Source: Triplophysa rosa
Lineage: Eukaryota > Chordata > Actinopteri > Cypriniformes > Nemacheilidae
Reading direction: 5' to 3'
NCBI RefSeq assembly: GCF_024868665.1
Contig: NC_079908.1
Location: 6,412,466-6,476,465, forward strand
Length of the DNA: 64,000 bases
Under the pieces are notes generated by a model. It had not been told where the DNA came from. It was given only the letters and a program-made list of their open reading frames with translations, and searched no databases. The position numbers and the translations under genes were made by a program. Positions 54,861-64,000 of this stretch are shown in pieces (positions within the stretch are counted from its first letter, which is position 1; each line of letters starts with the position of its first letter).

Positions 54861-55748
54861 CTGTGTTTTGTTTTCAATCGATGCGTACATGCATAATGTA
54901 AACAATACGAACTTATAGTGAATCAAAACAGTTATGCAGGGATAATTTGATGATGTATTGTGTGCTCGTGATTTAGTTCCTCTAAATATTTTATAAATGT
55001 GATGAAACTAAATACTCTTCGAAGATACGAAGTATGCAATAACACTCTATAGGTACTCAAGATTAATATGAGATTGGCAGAAACTGCGGACCTTTAAATA
55101 TCCGATAATGCATAAAAATATCCCAGAAAACACTTGATTTTCTTTATGAAGCTACAGTACAGCTCTGTTACGCAGCAGTAACACTGCCAGCATGAAAGCA
55201 CAACATGTTTAATATGCACAACATGGCCCTGCTGTCACAGTTTATGTGCTACAGACTCGGAACGTATGAACAGGCCTAATGCTAGACAATTTAAGTAAAT
55301 ATGTGTGTAAAGGGCTATATCATCAAAAGTAAATATATACATTAAAATGCCATGTGCCTACAGCGGATAACTTCTGCTTTTGTGGTAGTAGAGGAAGCAG
55401 AATGGGCTACATATAAGATCAGATACTGATCTCTCCTGTGGCGTGTTGGGTGGGCTTTTTCATGGAGAATGGCTGAAGGGGAGCCGTGGATGATTCCCTC
55501 AAGGTCAGAACTCACTGCATGGCACGGCTAGAGAGCGTCCATGCCTGGAGGCCTAGAGACTTGTCAAGAATGAAAACTTAAATCTGTCTTTTTATTATAT
55601 GTGAAAATAATACTCTTATTCAAAATGAAATAGGCATCCTTCTCTGGCAATAACATAGATTATTGTGGCAGCTTTAGAGGACAACACTGTGTAAATATAT
55701 GGCATTTATGAATGGCAAGTAGATTATGGAAAGATCAATGACCGCCTG
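54861..55748. other. sgcd intron or flank, nothing recognised
   Basis: No supported exon. I looked on the minus strand for the next sgcd exon upstream (motifs such as LLFSADNNEV and YAKEI) and did not find it here. Confidence 0.35.
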
Positions 55749-56550
55749 CACTGTAAAAAATGACACAGCTATTTACTTAAAAAAATTAAGGTAACAGTAT
55801 TACACAAAATATTTTTAAGTACTTTAAAGCATATTTTTAACGCAATATTCCACAAATAAATCAAATAAAATTACATGATAAACTTTAAAAAATCAAGAAG
55901 AAATACTAATTTGAGCATTGGAGATAACTTCTTGATCTTTTTTAACTTCAGTTTAACATTTATTATTGTTTATAACATATATGATGTACAAGTAAGCTGA
56001 GAGTTGACTCAGTACTGACATTAGCAGCATCACTGTTCACTGTGTGAAAAAACAAACAGCTTGCGCTCTCCCACAACCTAAGCACAAGCACCACTCTTCT
56101 GAAAGATGGTAACCACGAAACTCAGAAATACAAACAGAATATCTTCTAAATCTTAAAGACAACTGAACAATAAACACTATCAAGTCTTTCATTTTATTCT
56201 AAAGCACATAAAGTAGCACTTTTTCACAAAAATGACTCTCCTAATGCTGTCGCATGCAGAGCATGCTGGGAACTCTAAATGCACTGCTCGGTTAGGGAAA
56301 TTAACTTAAATAATTCATGTAGTTCCACCACAAAATAATTAAATAAAGATACTTTATCCAATTTTAAGTGGGTTGAACATGATAAATTTAAGTTGAATTC
56401 ACTCAATTATTTGTGCATTTAGAATTCCAAGATATTTCTATCATTTTAACTTAAATTTTGGTTAAAAAAACAAGGACACAATTGTATTAAGTCAAGTTTA
56501 CTCAATTAATTTCATGAAATCTACTATGACACAGAATCATTTTTACAGTG
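55749..56550. mobile_element. 800-bp TIR element with CACTGTAAAAAATGA ends
   Basis: CACTGTAAAAAATGACACAG (55749) is inverted, imperfectly, as AGAATCATTTTTACAGTG (56550). The interior is AT-rich (TTAAGTTGAATTCACTCAAT) with no coding capacity. No clear duplication seen. Confidence 0.6.
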
Positions 56551-58285
56551 TGTGGATTAACTTTAAGAATTTAAGTTTTGTTTACACAGACATGCTCGCT
56601 ATCGGCTTCTCTTGAAGTCATACAGAGAAATATAAAACAACAGCAGGGAAATTTATAGCCATTCAAGTTTGCACTTCAAATGTCTTCAAAAGGTTTTATT
56701 CTTAATGATTTTCAGCTTGTATTTCAGTCGAAATAATATTGAAAGATTAATTTACTAGAGAATCAAAACTGTAAAAGATATTAAAAGTGTGATTTTAAAC
56801 AATGAACATCTTGACCGTAAGTGTCACTTTTCTTGCGGTTTATATTGTTTTACTAATTTAAGTATTCATTGCTAACATGCATCGCTAGCAGTGCGTTGCT
56901 AGTTGGTTGCTAGCGTCTACTGAGTGGTTGTAAGGTGGTTATTTACTACCACTGGTCATGTCTTGATAACATTTTGGACAACAGAAATGGCTTTTTTCAC
57001 TCCTTCAAGCATATGGGGTTGTTTTGCTCATTTTGCATCTGCCAAATGTAACTGCAGTCATTTGGAAAAGTAGATGCTCTAAAAATCATTACCTCAACAT
57101 ATGGGCGACAGTAATAAGGATGCTTGAAATACATGACATTCAATGAGAGCTAGTTTACACAGCAATGGTGCATTTCTGTGAGTAATTTATAAGGAAAATC
57201 TCAACACTCCAATTAATGTTCACAGTACTGCATGCTCTATATATTTATTATACAAAACTAATGAAATCTATATACATAATATATAAGTACATCTACTGGC
57301 TGAGAGGAGAATGTTGATAATCTCCTGAGGGGTTTTACACCGAATGTTCATTATTTCAACATCTTGTTTTGTCTGCTCCATTATTCCCTCACTGTCTATA
57401 CTGTAGGCAAATTAGCTGTAAACTTTAACAACATCAGCTCAATAAAGCTTAGCTTTAAAACCAACACTTTCAACGACTCGCACAAACTCCACATAATCGT
57501 GTGCTAATTCTTCAGAACAAACATGCAGCCACACAAAAATATGTTCATAAACAGATTGAGCGTCTGATCAATAAAGCTATTTGAGTTTCGGTTTAACTTC
57601 AACATGTTTTCCTGGCGAAAATGATTCCATTATTGTTTCTATTTCGATGCCCGTGACCCTCCTCTTTGCCTCAGTGTCACATCTGATCAATCCTGGAGTT
57701 ATGGGCCAATGCTCAAGTGTTCTCGACGCCCATAAAGATTCCCTTAATGGATCTGTTCACTGGAGAAGAAGCCGCTGTAGAATCTGATCTGTGTTCTGGA
57801 TGGTGCTTCTACAAGGATGCCTTGTGTAGTTGTGAATACTTCCGAATTTCTTTGCATGTCACTTAATACGTTGAAGATAATATGATGTGCAGGACCGTTC
57901 ACACCAAGAATGATATCTATAGCGATAACTATGTTAGCATCCAAACCAACGGATTACAACCTTCTTCTTAGCTCACATGCTGCAGTTTCGCATTTTAAAT
58001 GCGTGAGCCCTTTAAACTGTAATGGTTTCTGATTGGCTGTTATTGTTTTATCGTTCATCAACTGGGAAAAAAATCTGTATCAGTATGTGTTCCCTCTGTA
58101 TTATTATCATTATACACTCAAAAAAAAGTGTAATTTTAACATGTTTTTGAAATGCGTTAAAAATGTACACAGAAAAGTTGGGTGTAAATAAACATGAAAA
58201 ACGTGTAATTTTACTGTTTTTTACTGGAATTTTTTTCTGGTGCCCCACCCGACGGAATATTACTGTTTTTTTAACAGGTATTTTG
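56551..58285. other. sgcd intron or flank, nothing recognised
   Basis: No supported exon or repeat end. The short frames at 57581-57787 and 57744-57944 have no recognisable features. The CACTCAAAAAAAAGTGTAAT near 58115 may be a short repeat end. Confidence 0.35.
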
Positions 58286-58396
58286 TTAAAGGAGAAGTTC
58301 ACTTCAAAATTTGCCCCCATTGACTGTTCATAGTAGGAATAAATATTACTATGGAAAGTGAATGGGGGCAAATTTTGTAGTGAACTACTCCTTTAA
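58286..58396. mobile_element. Short 111-bp palindromic MITE
   Basis: TTAAAGGAGAAGTTCACTTC with AAAATTTGCCCCCATT is inverted as AATGGGGGCAAATTTTG and TAGTGAACTACTCCTTTAA. The arms are about 48 bp with a short centre (AATAAATATTACTATGG). A nearly perfect snap-back. Confidence 0.85.
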
Positions 58397-58476
58397 GTGT
58401 AATTGTGTTGTGGATTTGCCATTCTGTAACATTTTTAAAATTATCTTTTATAGTTCATCATTAGTTATCATTCATG

Positions 58477-58634
58477 CTTTCCTGTGGCTCAGTGGTTAGA
58501 GAACGGCACTAGCAATGCCAAGGTCATGGGTTTGATCCCAAGGGATTGCACATAGTCAGAAACAAAATGTATAATACAATGCAATGTAAGTCGCTTTGGG
58601 TAAAAGCATCTTGCCAAATGCGTAAATGTAAATG
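58477..58634 (+). mobile_element. tRNA-derived SINE with an L2-type 3' tail
   Basis: Has pol III promoter boxes: A box TGGCTCAGTGG (58485-58495) and B box GGTTTGATCCC (58529-58539), 33 bp apart, as in tRNA genes. The tail GTAAGTCGCTTTGGGTAAAA with GCATCTTGCCAAATG (58586-58620) is the complement of the 3' end of the L2-like LINE at 16868-16908. It ends in ATGTAAATG. SINEs with such tails are copied by the matching LINE reverse transcriptase; that is known for the class and inferred here. Confidence 0.88.
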
Positions 58635-58708
58635 TCATGGTGTAAACAGATCTTAGGCCAGATATTCAAATTGTAAAAATTCCCCTCTAAGTAAATGTAG
58701 TTTTTCAA

Positions 58709-59090
58709 GTTTTAAAGGTACAATGTGTAGTTTTTTAAAGGATCTATTGACAGAAATGCAATATAATATACATAACTGTCTTCAGACCTTATAAAATGAA
58801 GCATTATGTTTTTATTACCTTAGAATGAGCTATTTCTATCTACATACACATACCCTTACATGGAATTCGCCATGTTGTTTCTACAAAATCCCGAAAGGGA
58901 CAAACTTCTCTACAGAGTACGCTTCGCAAATACGTTATCTCCTTCGGCAAAGAAGCGAAAGCTTGATCAAATTTTAGTCAGGTATCAGCCACCGTAGTGT
59001 TTTGAAACGGAGGGGGGAAGTAAGCCGTTGGTTGCAATTCGCAACCTCACCACTAGATGCCGCTAAATTTCATACACTGGAACTTGAACA
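58709..59090 (+). mobile_element. Short relative of the two-ORF transposon, copy C
   Basis: The left end TTTTAAAGGTACAATGTGTA and the right end CATACACTGGAACTTGAA form imperfect inverted ends. The interior shares GACAGAAATGCAATATAATA, TTTTTATTACCTTAGAATGA and GTTGCAATTCGCAACC with 45561-45939. The middle region corresponding to both exons of 40759-41942 is absent. Confidence 0.75.
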
Positions 59091-60889
59091 AAACCATTAT
59101 CACAACAGCAGTATATGAGTACACATATACAGTGTGCTGACTGCTAAACCTCCAGCAATGATGAGTTTTTGATCATGGAATGATACTGCAGTACTGAAGC
59201 TTACAAGCACATAAGTTAAAAAGGAATGAGCATACATCCAGCCCAGAGGTGTAGTGCATTGATTGAGACAAACTTCACACTAATGCGAGTAAATTAGAGG
59301 GAGAGCTGCAGTCATGACTGTATAATACTCACAGCACAACGGCTTGTTACAGCTGATTAATAGAGACAACCACACACCATCCGTTAACAGCAATGCAGGA
59401 AACTGTGTCAGAGGAGAAACACTGCAGGTGGCCAAATTGCAACTATCTGTCTGCAGCCAATAGCATGTTGAACAAAGACAGTGGACAGTTTATTGTGGAC
59501 GCTACCGCTGTGAGTTTCTGTAAAAGGCTATTGTTTTTTTTTTAATTAATTTCGTGTGATTTTTTTAGTGATATAGTGTATTTAGTTTGTTACTGCAATG
59601 GTTTTGTTAGTTGCAGTTTAGAATTTTTATTGTATTTAAAACTAACTTAATAATATCAATCATCAATCAATATTCATCATCCATTCTTTAAAATGTAACA
59701 CTCATCTGCTTTGCTGTTTGTCAAAACAAACCATAACCACATGTTATGGTTTCTAAAAGTTCTAAATGTCTAGCTTCCTTTTTCAAAGCTTAGATGTCCA
59801 AATTCTTTTCAGGGGCACTGCATTTAAAGTGTGCTTATACCGATTTTAAATGGAAAGTTCTTGGCGTTACGTGGTAATTAGCATGTTCGTGATGTCATCA
59901 CGCTGTACTTGCGTTTACTCTCGGAACTTGCTGTATTTTAATACAACTCAATGCCCAATAAAGCCGTTGTCGTTTATATTTATTTATATATTTAATGTTT
60001 CTGTTGTCAGACATAAAATAATAATTAAAGACAAATGTTTATGTTCATATGTCTAGTCAGTAACAATGACAGGTGATTGTAAACAGTGTTTTGTACTCAC
60101 TCACGCACAAGTAAGTGTGTGTGTTTGGTCGTGAATGAGCTGCTTCTGCCGCTCACTAAACAGAGAAGACACCAAGAGAGACATTTTTCCACACACTGAA
60201 AGTTAAGGTTTATCCAAAAACACGCTTTTCTGAAGGTAAGAACTCTGTAAACACCGCACCACTGCGCGCCTTTGCGTGTTTGCACGCGACGTGGGGGTCT
60301 GTGACAGATGCTGCACCGCATGCACGTTTTCCAAAACGGACCAGGCATTGTAAGTAAGCTAATGAATGGGAAACACACGTCCCTTTGTGATCATGTTCAG
60401 GGCAGGGATAGTAGCCTACGCTTGACCTGATTTTGCCAAGTGGTTGATGTCCTCAGGACAACATATTTTGTTGACCTAAGGACAACATTTTTATAAATAA
60501 AACCCACACCAAACCCCAACCCTAACCATAACGTACCCCTAAAATCAGAGGGAAATGATAAGTGAAAGACAATTGTCTAAAAGGACCTAATCCTGGTTGG
60601 AAGATTAAACTAAAAATAAACTGTAAACTTATTTCTTTTACAGAAATATCCATCACTTTGTTCATCACTCTTGAAACGACCTGTACACAAATTAATCTAA
60701 CCCTCCTATGTACATAACAACAGCAGTCTATTTATTTTGTGGTCCATACCGGTTGATCAGTATGTAAATTACAATATGAAACACGTATAATGTAATTTAG
60801 TGGCGGCAGGAGCTGCGCGCTGCCAGTTTGTGTACGGTCAAACAAAACAATGTGCACAGTTATCACGAACGCGAGTGCGCATTCAGGAA
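59091..60889. other. sgcd intron or flank, nothing recognised
   Basis: No supported exon. The minus frame at 60097-60378 has no sarcoglycan features. An ACCCCAACCCTAACCATAAC word near 60512 is common in fish repeats and is not a telomere array. Confidence 0.35.
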
Positions 60890-61066
60890 AATGTCGTGTT
60901 CGGCAAGACGAGGCGTGAGGCTTCTGTGGAGTGCGCGTGCAGTCAACCATGTGTTCGGCAAAGACACGGCGCGACGCGTCGGTTGAGTGCGCGTGCAGTC
61001 ATGGAAACCGATGTGTCCGGCAGGTAAAGGTGCGGCATGTTTGTGGAGTGCGTGTTCACTGCAGTG
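60890..61066. repeat. G+C-rich tandem repeat, about three units of 54-62 bp
   Basis: Each unit begins near GTGTTCGGCAA/GTGTCCGGCAG and ends GGAGTGCGCGTGCAGTCA or a variant (about 60894-60950, 60951-61012, 61013-61066). Many CG dinucleotides. The right end is cut by the element at 61062. Confidence 0.7.
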
Positions 61067-62965
61067 GTGTAAAGTATTGGAGTAAATGTACTTAGTTACT
61101 TTACTTAAGTATCTTTTTGGCTACTTTGTAGTTGTACTGAGTATTAAAGATATTAGCAACTTTTACTCTCTACTTAACTACATTTTTGAACAAGTATATG
61201 TACTCTTTACTCCACTACATTTGTAATGACTAATGCAATTACACATTACATTTTGCATGACACCTATCTTATAATTAATATTGCCATTCACAGGGCAATG
61301 AAGGTACTACAATCTTGTGGATTTTGCCATAACTTACAAAAACTTGTCAACATGGCTTCTTTATATGAATATGAGTGCAGTATCAGGTAGAAGTCAATCG
61401 CTGGCGGTTTACACACGGTTAGCCCTTACCCGCTATTTCTACAGTAATATATTGGCAACACTGTTGCCAGCTAGTTACTGTAGGTCACACATCTACAAAA
61501 GCTCTTATTTTTAAAACTAACTCTTCCTAAATGTGCTCTAAACATGTTTGCTCAAAATTTGACCATATGGTGGGACTATTGCCATGAAGTGATGTAAACC
61601 AGTAAAAAGAATGTATAGTATTTCAATTTTCAAAAGTGGTCTCACACTATATAGACAAAATATTAACCTTAGAATGAGTCGGACACAGAGAAATGAACAA
61701 TTCACATATGAATCTCAACAATGGTGACAATCAACTGAACAGCTTCATGCTGCAATGCATGCTGGGTACATAGTACAAAACTCATTCATGATTGTTTGTC
61801 ACCATTGATGAGGTTTGTATGTCAAGTGTCTAACTGTGTCTCAATTGCAAAGAAAGATTTTCTGACAGAGATCTTTCCATTATAACATGTAATCACTTTA
61901 CCAAACATATCTTAATAAATCTTAATGCTATATTATTATTATTTAATGATTGAATTCTTTCAGATGTATTTTCAGTTACTAAGCAAACATAAAGTTGTGG
62001 TTCCTGTAAAGTCCCTTTCAGTGTTATTGTATAAGTGTACATTTTAAAGCTACAAGAAAGTCAAAGAGTCCAACCAAAGCAAACACTGATCGCCATAATG
62101 GTGACTTAAAACATAATTGAACCACTATGAACTAGAGTTAAATCTCAATAAGATCTTACACAGATGACAGAAATAAAGTGAAAGTGGTGTCTGTAATATG
62201 TGAAGATGTTATTGATGTTTGTGTTTAATTCTCCTCTGGTGAAATCTTGACAGATTTATTGTGTTCATCTGTTATTTACACTTGTTCATCTAAGACTGTG
62301 TGACTTAAGTGCGTTAATAGATTCTTTAATAATGTATCTTCAAACAGCCATTGCAGTAGTTTACTGTAAAACACCTACAGTAACTAGCTGGCAACAGTGT
62401 TGCCAATGTATTACTGTAGAAATGGCAGGTAAGGGCTAACAGTGTATGTGAAATGAGGACATGACTGCAGCTGGCGATGAGGCCCAAACCAGCATGTCCA
62501 GTGCAAAAAGGCTTTGACTTTTTAATTCTACTTAACATTATTTTATTTATCTGTTATATTGAAGAGACCTTTTTGAAGGACTTTGGTTTACTTATGAGCA
62601 CTTGAGCTTAAATGAGACTTAGGGTGTTTGTAATGACGTAGGTTATGGTGTCGACCATGATTTGTTGCAATTTTGAGGTGTTCAGTCTTATTATGATTTA
62701 AGAAAATAAATGCGATTGCTCACCTCACAAATCAACTGTTTCTAGTTTTTCACTGATGTGTCTCTTAAGTGTTGAGGACTAGTGCTGCTTTGAGCCTACA
62801 TTCAGTATGAGTAAAATACTCAAGTACTGTTAAAATCAGATACTCAAAGACTTTTACTCAAGTCGTTTTGAATTGGTGACTTGTAACTTGTAATGGAGTA
62901 ATTTTCACTGCAAGGTATCTGTACTTTTACTTAAGTATGGTTTTCAGGTACTCTTTACACCTCTG
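61062..62965. mobile_element. 1.9-kb TIR element (CAGTGGTGTAAAGTA ends)
   Basis: The left end is CAGTGGTGTAAAGTATTGG, with TAAATGTACTTAGTTACTTT inward. The right end is inverted as CTTTTACTTAAGTATGG and CTCTTTACACCTCTG. The hAT-like ends are abundant in teleosts. The flanks (GTTCACTG and GTGATTCA) do not give a clean duplication. There is no transposase in the 1.5-kb interior, which carries its own inverted repeat (61412-61485 and 62372-62445). Confidence 0.65.
61412..62445. repeat. Inner inverted repeat, arms of about 74 bp
   Basis: GTTAGCCCTTACCCGCTATT and GGCAACACTGTTGCCAGCTA with GTTACTGTAGGT (left arm) are mirrored by ACCTACAGTAACTAGCTGGC and AACAGTGTTGCCAATG with AATGGCAGGTAAGGGCTAAC (right arm). 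As a result two open frames on opposite strands share ATLLPASYCR. It could be the ends of an element nested in 61062-62965, or two small opposed copies. Confidence 0.7.
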
Positions 62966-63882
62966 GTGATTCACAGTCTTTGAAAACGATGTTTTCAGTG
63001 ATTAAAGAATCACGTTTCTGTTTGGTCTGTGACATCCTTAATGGGAAACGGTCGCGCAAGGTTCCTCACAGCTTTTGGCCACGCCACGCCTCACACCAGA
63101 ACCGTTTTTCGAAACGTATAAATTGCTCACGGTTCGAATTATTTAAAAAAAACAGACCCGGTTCTGGATAAGAACCGGTTCTTGGTTCCCAACCTTAATT
63201 ATGAGTGATTCCAAGAAAATATAATGAATCAATATATGTGGTAGCCTACATCAAGACCTACATTTCTACATTTTATGCAGCAACGATACTTGAAATGTTT
63301 GTGGACTTATAGTTAGGTTTCATGTAACAAAACATGACTTGTAAGACACAGCACCAATATAGCACGCTATATGGTGTGAAAATCTGATCGTACGGGGCGA
63401 CCAGAGACGTGAGTTTATATCATCGGTCTCTGAGGCGACGTGTGTGTGTACAGCGAAGTCCTAACCATAAATTACCTGCCGTTATAGACTCTTTATCATC
63501 CGCTTACTGTGGTCACCTGACAGAATTCCAATGGTCACTCAGCACAGCAAATTTCCCATTCAGCCATGATAAAACCATGAAATGTGGGGTCCATATTTCC
63601 TCTGTTAAGAAATCTCCTGTACCACATTTCACAGACTGTTAATCTCCATCGGCCCAACAAATACATTGAGATTGTGGCCCGCAGAGAAAGAGCGAACTAA
63701 ATTTGTCTATAGATTCAATTAGCAGATGTAATTACAGGCCATGTTAAGTGATTTATATCACTATGATTGCAGCACCTCATTTTTAATCCTTTCTTATATT
63801 GCTTTGCTTTATAGAAACGATACAAATAGATATGTTATGAAAGCGAATTTTATTTCATAATGTTATTTTTATTTTAAGCATG
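62966..63882. other. sgcd intron or flank, nothing recognised
   Basis: A GGTTCTGGATAAGAACCGGTTC-like short palindromic patch lies near 63158-63182. No exon supported. Confidence 0.35.
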
Positions 63883-64000
63883 TACAGCTGCGGAAAAAGT
63901 AAAGAGACCATTTAAAAATCTTCATTTAATTAGCATTTCTGTGTCTGTTGATTTTCAATAAAATCAAACCTCAGGAGAGACAAAGTCATCCAACAGCAAT
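63883..64000. mobile_element. Tc1/mariner-like MITE with ACAGCCGCGG ends, copy C (cut by window end)
   Basis: TACAGCTGCGGAAAAAGTAA, then AGAGACCATTTAAAAATC, and GACAAAGTCATCCAACAGCA near the edge. This is collinear with the first part of 39114-39595. The remainder lies outside the window. Confidence 0.85.

Noticed and set aside
58485..58560. tRNA gene
   Set aside because: A and B boxes are present, but the segment continues into a LINE-type tail and does not form a full tRNA cloverleaf that I can see; it is a SINE.
60500..60545. Telomere-like CCCTAACC words
   Set aside because: Only one or two degenerate units; part of a common fish repeat, not an interstitial telomere array.
61054..62973. 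8-bp target-site duplication for the 1.9-kb TIR element
   Set aside because: The flanks GTTCACTG and GTGATTCA do not match without an arbitrary gap.

Overview
The window looks like a stretch of teleost fish genome, most likely a cyprinid (carp, minnow or zebrafish relative). It has a vertebrate gene with long introns and canonical GT/AG splice sites. It also has a dense load of DNA transposons typical of cypriniform genomes: hAT and Tc1/mariner elements, many palindromic MITEs, an L2-like LINE, and a tRNA-derived SINE that shares the 3' tail of the LINE. There is no bacterial-type gene organisation. The species cannot be named from the sequence alone.

The only host gene I can support is on the minus strand: the last three coding exons of delta-sarcoglycan (sgcd) at 50196-50268, 38542-38665 and 33348-33521. 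Reading frame and intron phase are consistent across all three. The two complete introns are about 11.5 kb and 5.0 kb. The rest of the gene must lie beyond the right end of the window, since no earlier exon was recognised between 50.3 and 64 kb. Everything below about 33 kb is therefore 3' of sgcd.

Layout. 0.4-5.5 kb: a decayed Ty3/Gypsy-type LTR retrotransposon whose 5' LTR is split by a hAT element and whose integrase core is deleted. 5.6-9.8 kb: a BED-finger hAT relic, a TIR element and a broken Tc1-like element in series. 9.8-16.8 kb: mostly unassigned sequence with short repeats and a nested hAT-in-palindrome at 12.5-13.8 kb. 16.9-20.15 kb: a nearly full-length L2-like LINE on the minus strand with a 660-codon open RT region. 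20-33 kb: intergenic DNA with scattered MITEs. 33-50 kb: the sgcd 3' part, whose introns carry palindromic MITEs and a deleted two-ORF DNA transposon (40759-41942) that has short derivatives at 45.6 and 58.7 kb. 50-64 kb: the upstream sgcd intron, with a second copy of a 490-bp MITE inserted in a 31-bp tandem repeat, a 1.26-kb palindrome, a SINE and a 1.9-kb TIR element.

The clearest direct observations are exact 8-bp target-site duplications around several elements, which fix their boundaries to the base and give a relative order of insertion. The most unusual item is the 40.76-41.94 kb element. It keeps two convergent first exons, one from each end, each with an ATG and a splice donor, but nothing between them.
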